Source: Thiohalomonas denitrificans (lineage in GTDB: Bacteria > Pseudomonadota > Gammaproteobacteria > Thiohalomonadales > Thiohalomonadaceae). From it: a stretch of DNA of 64,000 bases. Position 1 is the first letter of the stretch, and each line of letters starts with the position of its first letter. Location of the stretch: contig DYFR01000007.1 of assembly GCA_020725115.1 (NCBI GenBank), forward strand, positions 1 to 64,000. Reading direction: 5' to 3'. Below the pieces are notes generated by a model. The model made no database searches. It saw only the letters and a list, made by a program, of their open reading frames with translations, and was not told the DNA's origin. Shown piece by piece: positions 21,581 through 30,785 of this stretch. A program made the position numbers and the translations under genes.

Positions 21581-21669
21581 AACGCGGAGCCGCAGAGGCG
21601 CAGAGCTCGCAGAGAAAACACCTTGTAACACTCTGTATCCTCCGCGCCTTTGCGCCTCTGCGTTAGTCT
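21581..21669. repeat. dispersed palindromic repeat, family A, copy 2
   Basis: Left part AACGCGGAGCCGCAGAGGCG and right part CCTTTGCGCCTCTGCGTTAG form an imperfect palindrome matching family A at 19778-19868. Confidence 0.8.
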
Positions 21670-21684
21670 TTATCGGGGGTTAGC

Positions 21685-22536
21685 ATGGATTCGCAAAAGA
21701 AGTATCGGTCGGGGTTCAGTTTCGAATTCTTTCCGCCCAAGACGCCGGAAGGGCGACAGAAGCTGCTGGTGGCGCGCGACAAGTTTGCCGCGCTAAAGCC
21801 GGTGTATGCCTCCGTCACCTACGGTGCCGGCGGCAGCACCCAGCAGGGCACACTGGAAACCATTCGTGATCTGCTGGCGGCCGGACTCGATGCCGCGCCG
21901 CATCTGTCCTGCATTGGCTCATCCAGCGAGATGCTGCGCGATATCCTGCTCGGCTATAAAGCACTGGGCGTGAAGCGCATCGTCGCCCTGCGCGGCGACA
22001 TGCCCTCGGGCATGCGCGAGGCGGGCGAGTTTTCCTATGCCAACGAACTGGTGGAATTCATCCGCCGCGAAACAGGCGATCACTTCCACATTGAGGTGGC
22101 CGCCTATCCGGAATTCCACCCGCAGGCACCGACGGCACAAAAGGATCTGCTCAATTTCAAGCGCAAGGTAGAGGCGGGCGCCAATGCCGCCATCACCCAG
22201 TACTTCTACAATCTCGATGCCTACCTGCGCTTTGTCGATGAGTGCGAGAAGATGGGACTGCAGCTGCCCATCGTGCCGGGCATCATGCCCATCACCAACT
22301 ACAAGCAGCTGGCGCGCTTCTCCGAGGCCTGCGGCGCCGAGATCCCGCGCTGGCTGGCCAAGCGGCTGGAGGGCATGGGCGAAGATATGGAGTCGATCCG
22401 CGCCTACGGCCTGGAGGTCACGGTGGAACTGTGCCGCCGCCTGCTCGACGCCGGCGCACCGGGACTGCACTTCTACACCATGAACCAGTTCGAACCCACC
22501 CACGCCATCTGGCAGTCGCTGGGCCTGCCGCGTTGA
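21685..22536 (+). CDS. metF: 5,10-methylenetetrahydrofolate reductase
   Basis: An FAD-dependent enzyme making 5-methyltetrahydrofolate, the methyl donor for homocysteine to methionine. It has 283 residues. Motifs are FSFEFFPPKTPEG near the N-terminus, YVSVTYGAGGS-like ASVTYGAGGSTQQ, HLSCIGSSSEMLRDIL, RIVALRGDMPSG, FHIEVAAYPEFHPQA, ANAAITQYFYNLDAY and the C-terminal GLHFYTMNQFEPTHAI. It closes the SAM cycle with metK and ahcY and is probably co-expressed with ahcY. The start has a GGGGG site 9 nt upstream. Confidence 0.96.
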   Translation: MDSQKKYRSGFSFEFFPPKTPEGRQKLLVARDKFAALKPVYASVTYGAGGSTQQGTLETIRDLLAAGLDAAPHLSCIGSSSEMLRDILLGYKALGVKRIVALRGDMPSGMREAGEFSYANELVEFIRRETGDHFHIEVAAYPEFHPQAPTAQKDLLNFKRKVEAGANAAITQYFYNLDAYLRFVDECEKMGLQLPIVPGIMPITNYKQLARFSEACGAEIPRWLAKRLEGMGEDMESIRAYGLEVTVELCRRLLDAGAPGLHFYTMNQFEPTHAIWQSLGLPR

Positions 22537-22548
22537 CCGCGTAAAATC

Positions 22549-22673
22549 AGATACAAGAGGAAAGATACAAGATACAAGGGGATGAGTGCGCTGCGCGCAC
22601 GGTGGTTTGAATTTCAATCAGCACTCGCGTAGCGAGTTCATTCCCTTGTATCTTTGCTCTTGTATCTTTTCTC
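22549..22673. repeat. dispersed palindromic repeat, family E, copy 1
   Basis: AGATACAAGAGGAAAGATAC...GCGCTGCGCGCA...CTCGCGTAGCGAG...CTTGTATCTTTTCTCTGC: an imperfect ~125-bp palindrome. A related copy lies at 63454-63550. Confidence 0.75.
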
Positions 22674-22680
22674 TGCATTC

Positions 22681-22711
22681 TGTGGTGGATGCGCTGCGCT
22701 TATCCCCCTAC
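22681..22711. repeat. dispersed repeat, family F, copy 2 (inverted)
   Basis: TGTGGTGGATGCGCTGCGCT followed by TATCCCCCTA is the reverse complement of the family-F repeat at 4069-4098, with few changes. Confidence 0.7.
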
Positions 22712-22733
22712 GAAAGTTGGTGAGTAGACTCCC

Positions 22734-23462
22734 ATGCGCATTCCTCGCATTTATCAACCGGGCTCACTCGCATCCGGCGCCGTCGTCGAGTTGAGTGACG
22801 GTGCCGCCAATCACCTGACCCGCGTGCTGCGCCTGCCGGCGGGTGCGGCGCTGACGCTGTTCAACGGCGAAGGCGGTGAGTACACCGCAACACTGCACGA
22901 GGTCGGCAAGCGCAGCGCCACGGCGACGGTGGGCGAGTTCAGCGCGCGAGAAGTGGAGTCGCCGCTGGCGATCACCCTGGCGCAGGGCATCGCCAGGGGG
23001 GAACGCATGGACTATGCGATCCAGAAGGCCACCGAACTGGGTGTGGTGCGCGTGGTTCCCGTCATCACCGAACGCTGCAATGTACGCCTGTCCGACGAGC
23101 GCTGGGAGAAGAAATTGCAGCACTGGCAGGCCGTGGCCATCAGCGCCTGTGAGCAGTGCGGGCGCAATCGTATTCCCGTCATCGAGCATCCGTTATTGCT
23201 GCAAACGTGGCTGGCACAGGACAGCAACGACCTGCGCCTGACCCTGGATCCGCAAGCGGGCGGCGGCATCGCGGCCATAGCCGAAACACCGTCGCAGGCA
23301 AGCCTGCTGGTGGGACCGGAAGGGGGCCTGAGCGAGATCGAACTGAAATCGGCGCAACACGCCGGTTATCGCGGCATCCAGCTTGGCCCGCGCGTGTTGC
23401 GCACCGAAACCGCCGGCATTACGGCGCTGGCGGTGTTGCAGGCGCGGTGGGGGGATTTATAA
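22734..23462 (+). CDS. rsmE: 16S rRNA (uracil-1498-N3) methyltransferase
   Basis: A SPOUT-fold enzyme methylating U1498 of 16S rRNA using SAM. It is 242 residues. N-terminal PUA-like part: MRIPRIYQPGSLASGA and NHLTRVLRLPAGAALTLFNG. Catalytic SPOUT part: LAQGIARGERMDYAIQKATE, the knot-forming LVGPEGGLSEIELKSAQ and LGPRVLRTETAGITALAVLQ. It lies downstream of metF but with its own gap containing two repeats. The neighbouring SAM genes may be coincidental. Confidence 0.95.
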   Translation: MRIPRIYQPGSLASGAVVELSDGAANHLTRVLRLPAGAALTLFNGEGGEYTATLHEVGKRSATATVGEFSAREVESPLAITLAQGIARGERMDYAIQKATELGVVRVVPVITERCNVRLSDERWEKKLQHWQAVAISACEQCGRNRIPVIEHPLLLQTWLAQDSNDLRLTLDPQAGGGIAAIAETPSQASLLVGPEGGLSEIELKSAQHAGYRGIQLGPRVLRTETAGITALAVLQARWGDL

Positions 23463-23466
23463 CACT

Positions 23467-23544
23467 GTAGGAGCCGAGTCCTCTCGGCGAATGCATGTCG
23501 GTGATAGTGCCGCACATCGTGCGGCCCGCAGAGCGGACTCCTGC
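23467..23544. repeat. dispersed palindromic repeat, family B, copy 2
   Basis: Begins GTAGGAGCCGAGTCCTCTCG and ends GCAGAGCGGACTCCTGC, matching copy 1 at 4125-4197. It lies between the convergent genes rsmE and the cytochrome gene. Confidence 0.8.
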
Positions 23545-23551
23545 AAGCGCA

Positions 23552-24304
23552 CTAACGCAGGGATGCCACGTAGTGGGCCAGCGTACGGATATCCTCGTCA
23601 CTGAGATTCTGCGTCACTTGCTCCATGCGCGGATTGGTACGCTTCATATCGTCCGGATTGGACTTGCCCTGGGCATTGGCGCGGTAGCGCTGCAATGTCT
23701 TGCTCACATATTCCGGTCGCTGGCCGGCGATGCGGGCAAAACCCTCCGCACTCTTGCCGTCCTTGGCGTGGCACATGAAGCACGTGCTGTCATAGATACG
23801 CTGGCCGCGACTGGCCAGGCCGGCATCGAACTCCACCGGCAGTACCGGCATGCTGGAAAAATATATGGCCAGGTTCACCTTGTCGGTTGCACTGAAGTTG
23901 GTCGCCAGCGATTCCATGACAAAGTTCTTGCGCTGACCGGTGGCAAACAGCTGCAGCTGCTCCAGCAGATAGGCGGGGTGCTGGCCGGCCAGGTTCGGTG
24001 TTTCGGGTTGCTTGCTGTTACCGTCGCGGCCATGGCAGCTGCTGCACAGCAGTGAGCGATCGGCGCCCTCGGCGATGGCGGTGGCACGCTTGGTACCGTC
24101 ACTCTCCACCTCCCTGATGATCTTCAGCAGGTGGGCGCGTTCGGCCAGGATGGCCTCCTCCCGCACCACATCCTCCTGCTGCATCTGCTGACCAAGTTGC
24201 CGCGCCAGTGCCTCATCCGATGTGGCGGCACTGGCTGCCGCCGGCATGATCAGGCAGGTCACTAGCAAGGCCCGCAGTGCAGCATGTTTCAGTGTCGTCA
24301 TCAT
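23552..24304 (-). CDS. dihaem class I cytochrome c (periplasmic)
   Basis: A 250-residue exported electron carrier. The signal peptide is about residues 1-26 (cleaving near AASAAT). There are two haem-binding motifs, CSSCH at 87-91 and CFMCH at 175-179, each followed by a glycine-rich loop and likely distal Met. An N-terminal helical stretch (QLGQQMQQEDVVREEAILAE) precedes haem 1. It resembles cytochrome c4-type dihaem proteins, with an extra N-terminal region. It lies downstream of the Chp chemosensory genes on the same strand with a 54-bp gap, but its role is respiratory. Confidence 0.85.
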   Translation of the reverse strand: MMTTLKHAALRALLVTCLIMPAAASAATSDEALARQLGQQMQQEDVVREEAILAERAHLLKIIREVESDGTKRATAIAEGADRSLLCSSCHGRDGNSKQPETPNLAGQHPAYLLEQLQLFATGQRKNFVMESLATNFSATDKVNLAIYFSSMPVLPVEFDAGLASRGQRIYDSTCFMCHAKDGKSAEGFARIAGQRPEYVSKTLQRYRANAQGKSNPDDMKRTNPRMEQVTQNLSDEDIRTLAHYVASLR

Positions 24305-24358
24305 TTCTGGTGATCCGGTAAATTGCGTTTTTTCGAATGCGGACGATTCTAGCCCGAA

Positions 24359-24868
24359 TCAGCCGACTCTGACACCCAGCTGCAACAATTGCCGTTCCAG
24401 TGCATCCAGGTCGGGAATCACGGCCTCGCGACCAGCGATCAGCAGGCGCCCTGCCACCGCCGCAACATCCTGGCCATCCGCATCAACCGCCTCGATGGAC
24501 TCGGATTTCAATTCCTGCAATCGCGGAATGCTCTGGGAAAGAAAGGCGAGGAAAGGCAGCAGCGGATTGCCGTTAAGGGTGTTGCACACGACTGCACGGG
24601 CATGTACCCCACCGACACCGGCGGCGCTCCCCAGCAATGGCTCAAAGGCCAATAGCGGTATGGAGCGCCCACGCCACAGCATCATGCCCAGCAGCCACGA
24701 CGGCGCCTCGGCAATCGACTGCGGTGTCTTGTAGTCGGAAACCTCCGCCACTGCGGTGTTGGGCAACACCAGGGACGTGCCGCTCAAGGGCACGATCAGG
24801 GTGCGTACCGTCAGGCCGGCGAGCGGATTGGCGGGGGCAGGCTCGGGTTTGCTGTTCGCTTCGCTCAT
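24359..24868 (-). CDS. chpC: CheW-like adaptor (ChpC-like)
   Basis: A 169-residue CheW-domain protein of the Pil-Chp chemosensory pathway. It couples the PilJ receptor to the ChpA kinase. Residues ~20-165 are the CheW fold, with TLIVPLSGTSLVLPNTAVAE, APSWLLGMMLWRGRSIPLLA and AVVCNTLNGNPLLPFLAFLS. It is the last gene of the leftward operon, 16 bp after chpA. The ChpC name follows from its position; the alternative is a second PilI-type adaptor. Confidence 0.8.
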   Translation of the reverse strand: MSEANSKPEPAPANPLAGLTVRTLIVPLSGTSLVLPNTAVAEVSDYKTPQSIAEAPSWLLGMMLWRGRSIPLLAFEPLLGSAAGVGGVHARAVVCNTLNGNPLLPFLAFLSQSIPRLQELKSESIEAVDADGQDVAAVAGRLLIAGREAVIPDLDALERQLLQLGVRVG

Positions 24869-24884
24869 GCTCGGGTTTCCTGCC

Positions 24885-27800
24885 TCAGGCGCCGCGTCGC
24901 TGCGTGATCAGCTTGTGAATGTTGTCCAGCAGCTCGGTTTCCTGGTACGGCTTGCTCATGTAGAAGTCGACCCCGATCTCCATGGCACGCTGGCGATGTT
25001 TCTCGCCGCTGCGCGAGGTAATCATGATGATCGGAATGTGCTTCAGCCGCTCGCTGTTGCGAATGTGGGTGGCCAGCTCGTAGCCGTCCATGCGCGGCAT
25101 TTCGATGTCGAGCAGCATCACGTCCGGCATCATCTCTTCCAGCTGGGACACGGCATCCACACCGTCCTTGGCGGTCACCGGTCGCATGTCGTTGCGCTCC
25201 AGCAGGCGGGAGGTCACCTTGCGCACGGTGATCGAATCGTCCACCACCATGATCAGCGGCTGTACATGGCCGGTCGCTTCCTCAACCGTGATGGTGCTGC
25301 GTTGTGCCAGTCCGAGACGCGCCAGCAGGGGCAAGTCGAGGATCAGGGCGACACTGCCATCACCCAGGATGGTGGCGCCGGACAGGCCGCGCAGCTTGGA
25401 CAGCTGCGGCCCCAGTGACTTGACCACGATTTCACGGTTGCCCAGCAGGTTGTCTGCAACCCAGGCCACATAGTGATCGCCGCTGTGGGCGAACAGCAGC
25501 GGGCGCTTGGCGACATCGCTGTCTACCATGCCGGCAGCACTGGCCGGCACGCCCAAGGTGCCGGCCAGCGGCAGCAGCTCGTATTCCTGATTCAGCCAGC
25601 TATAGGTAGGCTGCTCCGCCGCCAGCAACTGATCCAGCCGTGCACGATCCAGACGCTCGATGCCCTGGATGCTGGTCATCGGCACGGCATAGGTTTCTTC
25701 GCCCACCTGCACCAGCAGGGCACGGCTCACCGACAGGGTCAGCGGCAGGCGGATGGTAAAGGTGGTGCCCTCGCCCTGGCGGGTGTCGATCTCCAGCAGG
25801 CCGCCGAGCTGTTTGATTTCGCTGTTGACCACGTCCATGCCGACGCCGCGGCCGGCCAGCTGGGTCAAGGTCTCGGCGGTCGAGAAACCCGACTCGAGGA
25901 TGAAGTGCACCACTTCCTTGTCGGACAGGCCGGCATCCGCCTTCATCAGGCCGCGTTCGACGGCCTTCTGCCGCACCTTGTCCAGACTGATGCCGGCGCC
26001 GTCGTCAATGACCCGAATCACCACCTCGGAACCTTCGCGCACCTGGGCCATCGTGATCACGCCACGGGGCGGCTTGCCGTTGCGGCGACGCTGCTCGGGT
26101 GTTTCGATGCCGTGGGCAATGGCGTTGCGCAGCAGATGTTCGATCGGGGCCAGCATGCGCTCGACCATGTGGCGATCCATTTCCACTTCGGCGCCGCGGA
26201 AGCTCAGCTCCACTTCCTTGCCCAACTCGGAACAGGTCTGGCGCACGATGCGACGCAGGCGCGGTGCATGTTCCACCAGCGGCATCATGCGCGTGTGCAT
26301 CAGGCCTTCCTGCAGCTCGGTGCTGACACGCGCCTGCTGCAGCAACAGTGTTTCTGTTTCACGGGTGATGGAGTGCAGGCCCTGATGCACCTCTACCAGG
26401 TCATTGAGACTTTCCATGGCGGAGCGGGACAGCTGCTGCATGTGAGTGAAGCGATCGAACTCCAGCGGATCGAAGTCTTCGTGCCCAAGACCCTCCACCT
26501 CTTCATAGCGCGACTGCATCTGCGCTTCGGTGTCGATGGAGAACTGGCGCAGCTGATCGTGCAGGCGCTCGAGGATTTCGCCAAAGTCGCGCAGGCTGTA
26601 ATTGACACCGCCCACCTGCTGTTCCACACGTGAGCGGTAGATGCTCACCTCACCGGCAAAATTGACCAGGTTGTCGAGCAGGTCGGAGCGTACGCGTACC
26701 AGGTCCTGCTGCAGGCGCTGGCCGCGCCGGCGATCGGCCCTGGCCCGCTCGGCTTCCTCCTCGGCACTGAGCGGCACCGGCGGCGCGGCAACGGGCGTCG
26801 ACACCACTTTCGCAGCACGGCTCTCGGCGACCAGATCATCCATCGACTCGATCAACACCGAGTCGGGGATGGGGGCAGTGCCTGCCCGCAACTGGTCAAG
26901 CATGGTGGACAGGCGGTCGTGGGTTCGCTGCAGCAGCGCGAACATGCGCTCCGACAACGGCACATGACCGTCGGCCACGGCATCCAGCAACGATTCCGCA
27001 CTGTGTGCCACATCGCCCATGCTGGCGATGCCGGCATCGCGCGCCACCCCCTTCAGGGCTCGCAGCTGGCGTTCCAGTTCCTGCAACAGGGGCTGCTTGT
27101 CCTGCTCCACGCCCCAGGCGCGCAGCTGCACTTCGCAGGCCTCCAGTATCCCCTCCGCCTGCTGCAGGAAATTTGCCATCAGACTGGCGGCATCGGTGCC
27201 GGCCGGTGCCGCCGGGGCGGCAATACCGGTCAGGGTGTGAATGCGGGCAATAAGGTCGTCGGCAGATGTCACCTCCGCGTTGTTGCGCACCTGCTCCAGC
27301 ATCGTGACCAGCCGGTCATGGGCCAGCTGCAGCAGGTCGAACATTGCGCTGGAACGGGTCAGCCGTCCCTCGACGATATCCTCGAAAATGGATTCCAGGG
27401 TATGGCTCAGGTCGCCGATGGGCGTGACACCGGCCATGCGCGCACCACCCTTCAGGGTGTGCAGCTGGCGCTGCAAGGCCTCCACCAGCGAACGGTCATC
27501 CGGATGATCGCGCCAGGCCTGCAAGGACTCCTCGCTGGCGTCGATAATCTCGGCGCCTTCTTCCAGGAAGATCTCCAGCAATTCCTGATCGTAATCCTGC
27601 GGCGCGGCAGCGGGAGCCCTCGCCACCTCCACCGCAGGCAGATCCTCAACCTCGAAGGACGGCATCTCGAAGGCATCCGCCATCTCCGACGGCAGATCCT
27701 CCACGGCGATGGATGAAAGAATGTCCTCCAGCGGAGGCGCCTCTTCCTCTGTCACGGATTCCGGCAACGCTTCCAGCGTAATGCCTTCCTCCTCCGGCGG

Positions 27801-30755
27801 CGCGGACTCGGGCGCCTGCAATGTGATCTCTTCCTCCTCCGGCCACGCAAACTCCGGAGCGCCCTCCAGGGTGATGTCTTCCTCTTCCCCTGCCTCGGCT
27901 TCAGGCAGCGCCGTGAAGGTAATGGCTTCCTCCGCCTGTTCAGGCCCGGCTTCGACGGCAGGCAGTTCCTCTGGCATCTGCGCCAGCCCGGCCTCGGGAA
28001 TATCCTCCAGCCCTTCAGCCAGGCGCTGGGCCATATGGTGCAGCGTCTCCGCCTCGGTCTGCAGGGCCTGGTGTTCGGGTACGGTCGTCCGCGCACCCTG
28101 CAGGAAGGCCAGCATGTCGCGGGTCAGCGCCACGCAGCCCTCCAGGACAACCAGTCCCTCTTCACTCACCGAGGCATGGGCGGTATGCAGCGCCTTGGCG
28201 TATTTTTCCAGCGGGCTGCTGACATCCGCCACGGCAATCACGCCGGCCATGCGCGAGCTGCCCTGCAAGGTATGCAGGGCACGGGTCAGATCTTCGCTGA
28301 CACGGCAACTGTGCTGGCTGCGGCAGTCGGCGATAAATTGTTCGATGGTCGCCAGATGAGCGTCGGTTTCGTTGCCATAAATCTCCAGCAACACCGGATC
28401 GAGCTCCGGTACGGCCGGCGCCTGTTCCACCGGCCCGCTCTCCGCAACGGTGGCGGGCGTTGCCGCCACGGATGCCGGCGGCAACATGGCAGCCAGTCCG
28501 CCCGGAGCGCTCATGGCCGTCGCCGCTTCCTGCAACCACGCGATATCGATTGTTACCGGCGTCCCGTTGCGGAATTCGTCAACCAGCTCGGGCAGGGCCT
28601 CGGCCGCCTGATCCAGCAGGTCGAACATGGCGTTGCCGGGTTCGACGGTATTGTCGATGACACGGTTCAGCATGTTCTCGAAGGCCCAGGCAAACTCACC
28701 GATCATGACGGCGCCCACCAGGCGGCCGCTGCCCTTCAGGGTATGGAATGAGCGCCGCAGGTCGTGCAGCGTGTCCATGTCGCCACGGTTGGCCTGCCAG
28801 CGCGGCAATAGCTCGGTGATCCTGGCGATCTCTTCGGTCGCCTCTTCGATGAATATCTCGATGATCTCCGGATCCAGATCGGCACTGGCCGCAGCCACCG
28901 GTGCCGGAGCAGGCTTGGCGACCTCACTGACATCCATCTCCTCTGTCGGCGCGATCAACTCCGCGGCGGACATCCCCTCCGCTTCAGCCGCTACAGCTTC
29001 CCCGGCCGGCTCTTCCGCCGCCGGTTCTTCCGCTGCGCCAACGTCTTCCTGCAGGACATCCACCGGGTAGCCCAGCTGGGCCACGGCTCGCTCCGCCACC
29101 TCCAGCACCATCGCCGGGTGCACGCGGCTTTCGACAAAGGCATCCAGATAGTATTCGACGCTGGTCAAGGCATCGGCCAGGGCATCGAGCATGTCGGGGC
29201 CGGGCAGGGTTTCCGCCGTGGCCAAATCATTGCTGATGTAACTCGAGGTAGCCCGCAGCACCTGCGCCACACGCGTGTAGGAAAGCAGGGTCAGGCTGCC
29301 GATGATTTCATACAGCAACCCGGGCAACGGTGCCAGCGGCGCGGCATCACCCGGCGCGGCGACAAAGGCATCCACCGCATCCTTGACCCGCAGCAGATTG
29401 GTGCGTGCCTCCTTCATTACCTGGCGGATCACGCGCTGATGTTCAGCCTCGGCCTGCGGCGACATTTCACCGGCACCGATCTGCCCGGCGAGATCATCGG
29501 CCTGTTCCAGCGGCCGCACCGTACCCCAGTCACGCAGGGCCGAATCAACCGCCAGTACCGCGCTGGCAATGCCCATCAGCACATCGTCGCCGGGAGTGGC
29601 CTGTGCCCCCTGCAGACCACGGATCACCGCGCTCTGCTGCTCCAGTGACTGCTGCAGTGCGCTCTGTCCCATCATTGCCAGGGTACTGGCGAGGCGCGTC
29701 AGCGTATCCGCCAGCGGCAACAGATCGGCCACCGCGCGCTGCTCGCCGCGCACGAAGATGTCCAGGGCATCCTGGACGGTGGCCAGGTCTTCCAGGATGT
29801 CGCCCGCCAGGGTCTTTTTCAGCTCGGCATTGAAACCGCCGATGGTGGCGGGTGCCGCCTCACCGGCCAGCAAGGGGCCGAGGCCAAAGGCCGTTTTCAG
29901 TTCGACAATGCGCTGGCCCTGGCCATGCGCCTGCGCCACCTGGAACAATAGACCGCTGAGCAATGACGCCAGAGATGCCGTATGGACGGCATTCTCGCCA
30001 CCCTCCCCAAGCTGCCGGATCACCTGCTCGCCGTTGCTGAGCAGACGCTTGGCGGCGGTGCGTACCGCCTGCCCGTCTTCCGCCAGTGATTCGACAAAAC
30101 CGCCGAACACCCAGAACCATTGCCGCAATTCCGCTACCGTCGCCGCCGCCAGCAGCTTGTCGCTGAGGGCACGCAGGGTTTTCAGGCTTTGCTGGATATC
30201 TTCGCCACGCAGCAGGTGCAGCAGGGCGGACTGGTAGTAGGGACGCACCTTTTGCGCCAGGGCGCGGACGTCGACCATGGACACCGCAGCCGGTGGCGGC
30301 GGCAACACACTCAGATCGGGCTGGAAAAAATCACTCTCGGGCAGGGGCGCCGCGCCGTGCAGGCGACGCATTTCGTTGATCAGCGGCAACAGCACCAGGG
30401 CATTGTCGGCCTGGCCGCCCTGCAGCCCCTCCAGATAGTCGGGCAACTGCAGCACGGCGCGCATCAGCACCTCGCAGGCACGCTCCGTTTCACCGATGCG
30501 GCGCTCGTGCAGGGCGAGGGCCAGCTGCTCCATCTCGTCGGCGGCACGGGCGGCGCCGTACAGCTCCACCATCTGCAATGTGCCACGCACCTGATGCAGG
30601 TGCATCACGCAGAAGCGCATCTGGTTTTCGTCGTCCGGTGTGGCGACGAAAGACTCCAGCGCCAGCCTGGCCTGGTTGAGGGAGGCGTCGATCTCCCCCT
30701 TGACCCAGTTGAGGGTGCTGACGTCGAACTTCGCTGTCATCGGCATGGCACCCAT
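24885..30755 (-). CDS. chpA: hybrid chemosensory histidine kinase with several Hpt domains (ChpA/PilL)
   Basis: A 1956-residue kinase controlling twitching motility. An N-terminal FimL/Hpt-like part begins at residue 1 with HLHQVRGTLQMV near 52. Hpt sites follow at FHTLKGSGR (~670), LHTLQGSSRMAG (~827) and LHTLKGGARMAG (~1098). A degenerate site LRALKGVARDAG (~1232) lacks the phosphorylated His. The dimerisation region is near 1350, the ATPase near 1540 (IEHLLRNAIAHGIE, GRGVGMDVV), and a CheW domain precedes a receiver at ~1832-1956 with LLDIEMPRMDGYELA. An acidic linker (~930-1060) repeats EEEITL/PE units. Shorter than the ~2470-residue Pseudomonas protein. The start codon is uncertain within the first 6 residues. 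Confidence 0.93.
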   Translation of the reverse strand: MGAMPMTAKFDVSTLNWVKGEIDASLNQARLALESFVATPDDENQMRFCVMHLHQVRGTLQMVELYGAARAADEMEQLALALHERRIGETERACEVLMRAVLQLPDYLEGLQGGQADNALVLLPLINEMRRLHGAAPLPESDFFQPDLSVLPPPPAAVSMVDVRALAQKVRPYYQSALLHLLRGEDIQQSLKTLRALSDKLLAAATVAELRQWFWVFGGFVESLAEDGQAVRTAAKRLLSNGEQVIRQLGEGGENAVHTASLASLLSGLLFQVAQAHGQGQRIVELKTAFGLGPLLAGEAAPATIGGFNAELKKTLAGDILEDLATVQDALDIFVRGEQRAVADLLPLADTLTRLASTLAMMGQSALQQSLEQQSAVIRGLQGAQATPGDDVLMGIASAVLAVDSALRDWGTVRPLEQADDLAGQIGAGEMSPQAEAEHQRVIRQVMKEARTNLLRVKDAVDAFVAAPGDAAPLAPLPGLLYEIIGSLTLLSYTRVAQVLRATSSYISNDLATAETLPGPDMLDALADALTSVEYYLDAFVESRVHPAMVLEVAERAVAQLGYPVDVLQEDVGAAEEPAAEEPAGEAVAAEAEGMSAAELIAPTEEMDVSEVAKPAPAPVAAASADLDPEIIEIFIEEATEEIARITELLPRWQANRGDMDTLHDLRRSFHTLKGSGRLVGAVMIGEFAWAFENMLNRVIDNTVEPGNAMFDLLDQAAEALPELVDEFRNGTPVTIDIAWLQEAATAMSAPGGLAAMLPPASVAATPATVAESGPVEQAPAVPELDPVLLEIYGNETDAHLATIEQFIADCRSQHSCRVSEDLTRALHTLQGSSRMAGVIAVADVSSPLEKYAKALHTAHASVSEEGLVVLEGCVALTRDMLAFLQGARTTVPEHQALQTEAETLHHMAQRLAEGLEDIPEAGLAQMPEELPAVEAGPEQAEEAITFTALPEAEAGEEEDITLEGAPEFAWPEEEEITLQAPESAPPEEEGITLEALPESVTEEEAPPLEDILSSIAVEDLPSEMADAFEMPSFEVEDLPAVEVARAPAAAPQDYDQELLEIFLEEGAEIIDASEESLQAWRDHPDDRSLVEALQRQLHTLKGGARMAGVTPIGDLSHTLESIFEDIVEGRLTRSSAMFDLLQLAHDRLVTMLEQVRNNAEVTSADDLIARIHTLTGIAAPAAPAGTDAASLMANFLQQAEGILEACEVQLRAWGVEQDKQPLLQELERQLRALKGVARDAGIASMGDVAHSAESLLDAVADGHVPLSERMFALLQRTHDRLSTMLDQLRAGTAPIPDSVLIESMDDLVAESRAAKVVSTPVAAPPVPLSAEEEAERARADRRRGQRLQQDLVRVRSDLLDNLVNFAGEVSIYRSRVEQQVGGVNYSLRDFGEILERLHDQLRQFSIDTEAQMQSRYEEVEGLGHEDFDPLEFDRFTHMQQLSRSAMESLNDLVEVHQGLHSITRETETLLLQQARVSTELQEGLMHTRMMPLVEHAPRLRRIVRQTCSELGKEVELSFRGAEVEMDRHMVERMLAPIEHLLRNAIAHGIETPEQRRRNGKPPRGVITMAQVREGSEVVIRVIDDGAGISLDKVRQKAVERGLMKADAGLSDKEVVHFILESGFSTAETLTQLAGRGVGMDVVNSEIKQLGGLLEIDTRQGEGTTFTIRLPLTLSVSRALLVQVGEETYAVPMTSIQGIERLDRARLDQLLAAEQPTYSWLNQEYELLPLAGTLGVPASAAGMVDSDVAKRPLLFAHSGDHYVAWVADNLLGNREIVVKSLGPQLSKLRGLSGATILGDGSVALILDLPLLARLGLAQRSTITVEEATGHVQPLIMVVDDSITVRKVTSRLLERNDMRPVTAKDGVDAVSQLEEMMPDVMLLDIEMPRMDGYELATHIRNSERLKHIPIIMITSRSGEKHRQRAMEIGVDFYMSKPYQETELLDNIHKLITQRRGA

Positions 30756-30785
30756 AGCGCGCTAAACATCAAGGCCGACAGGCTG

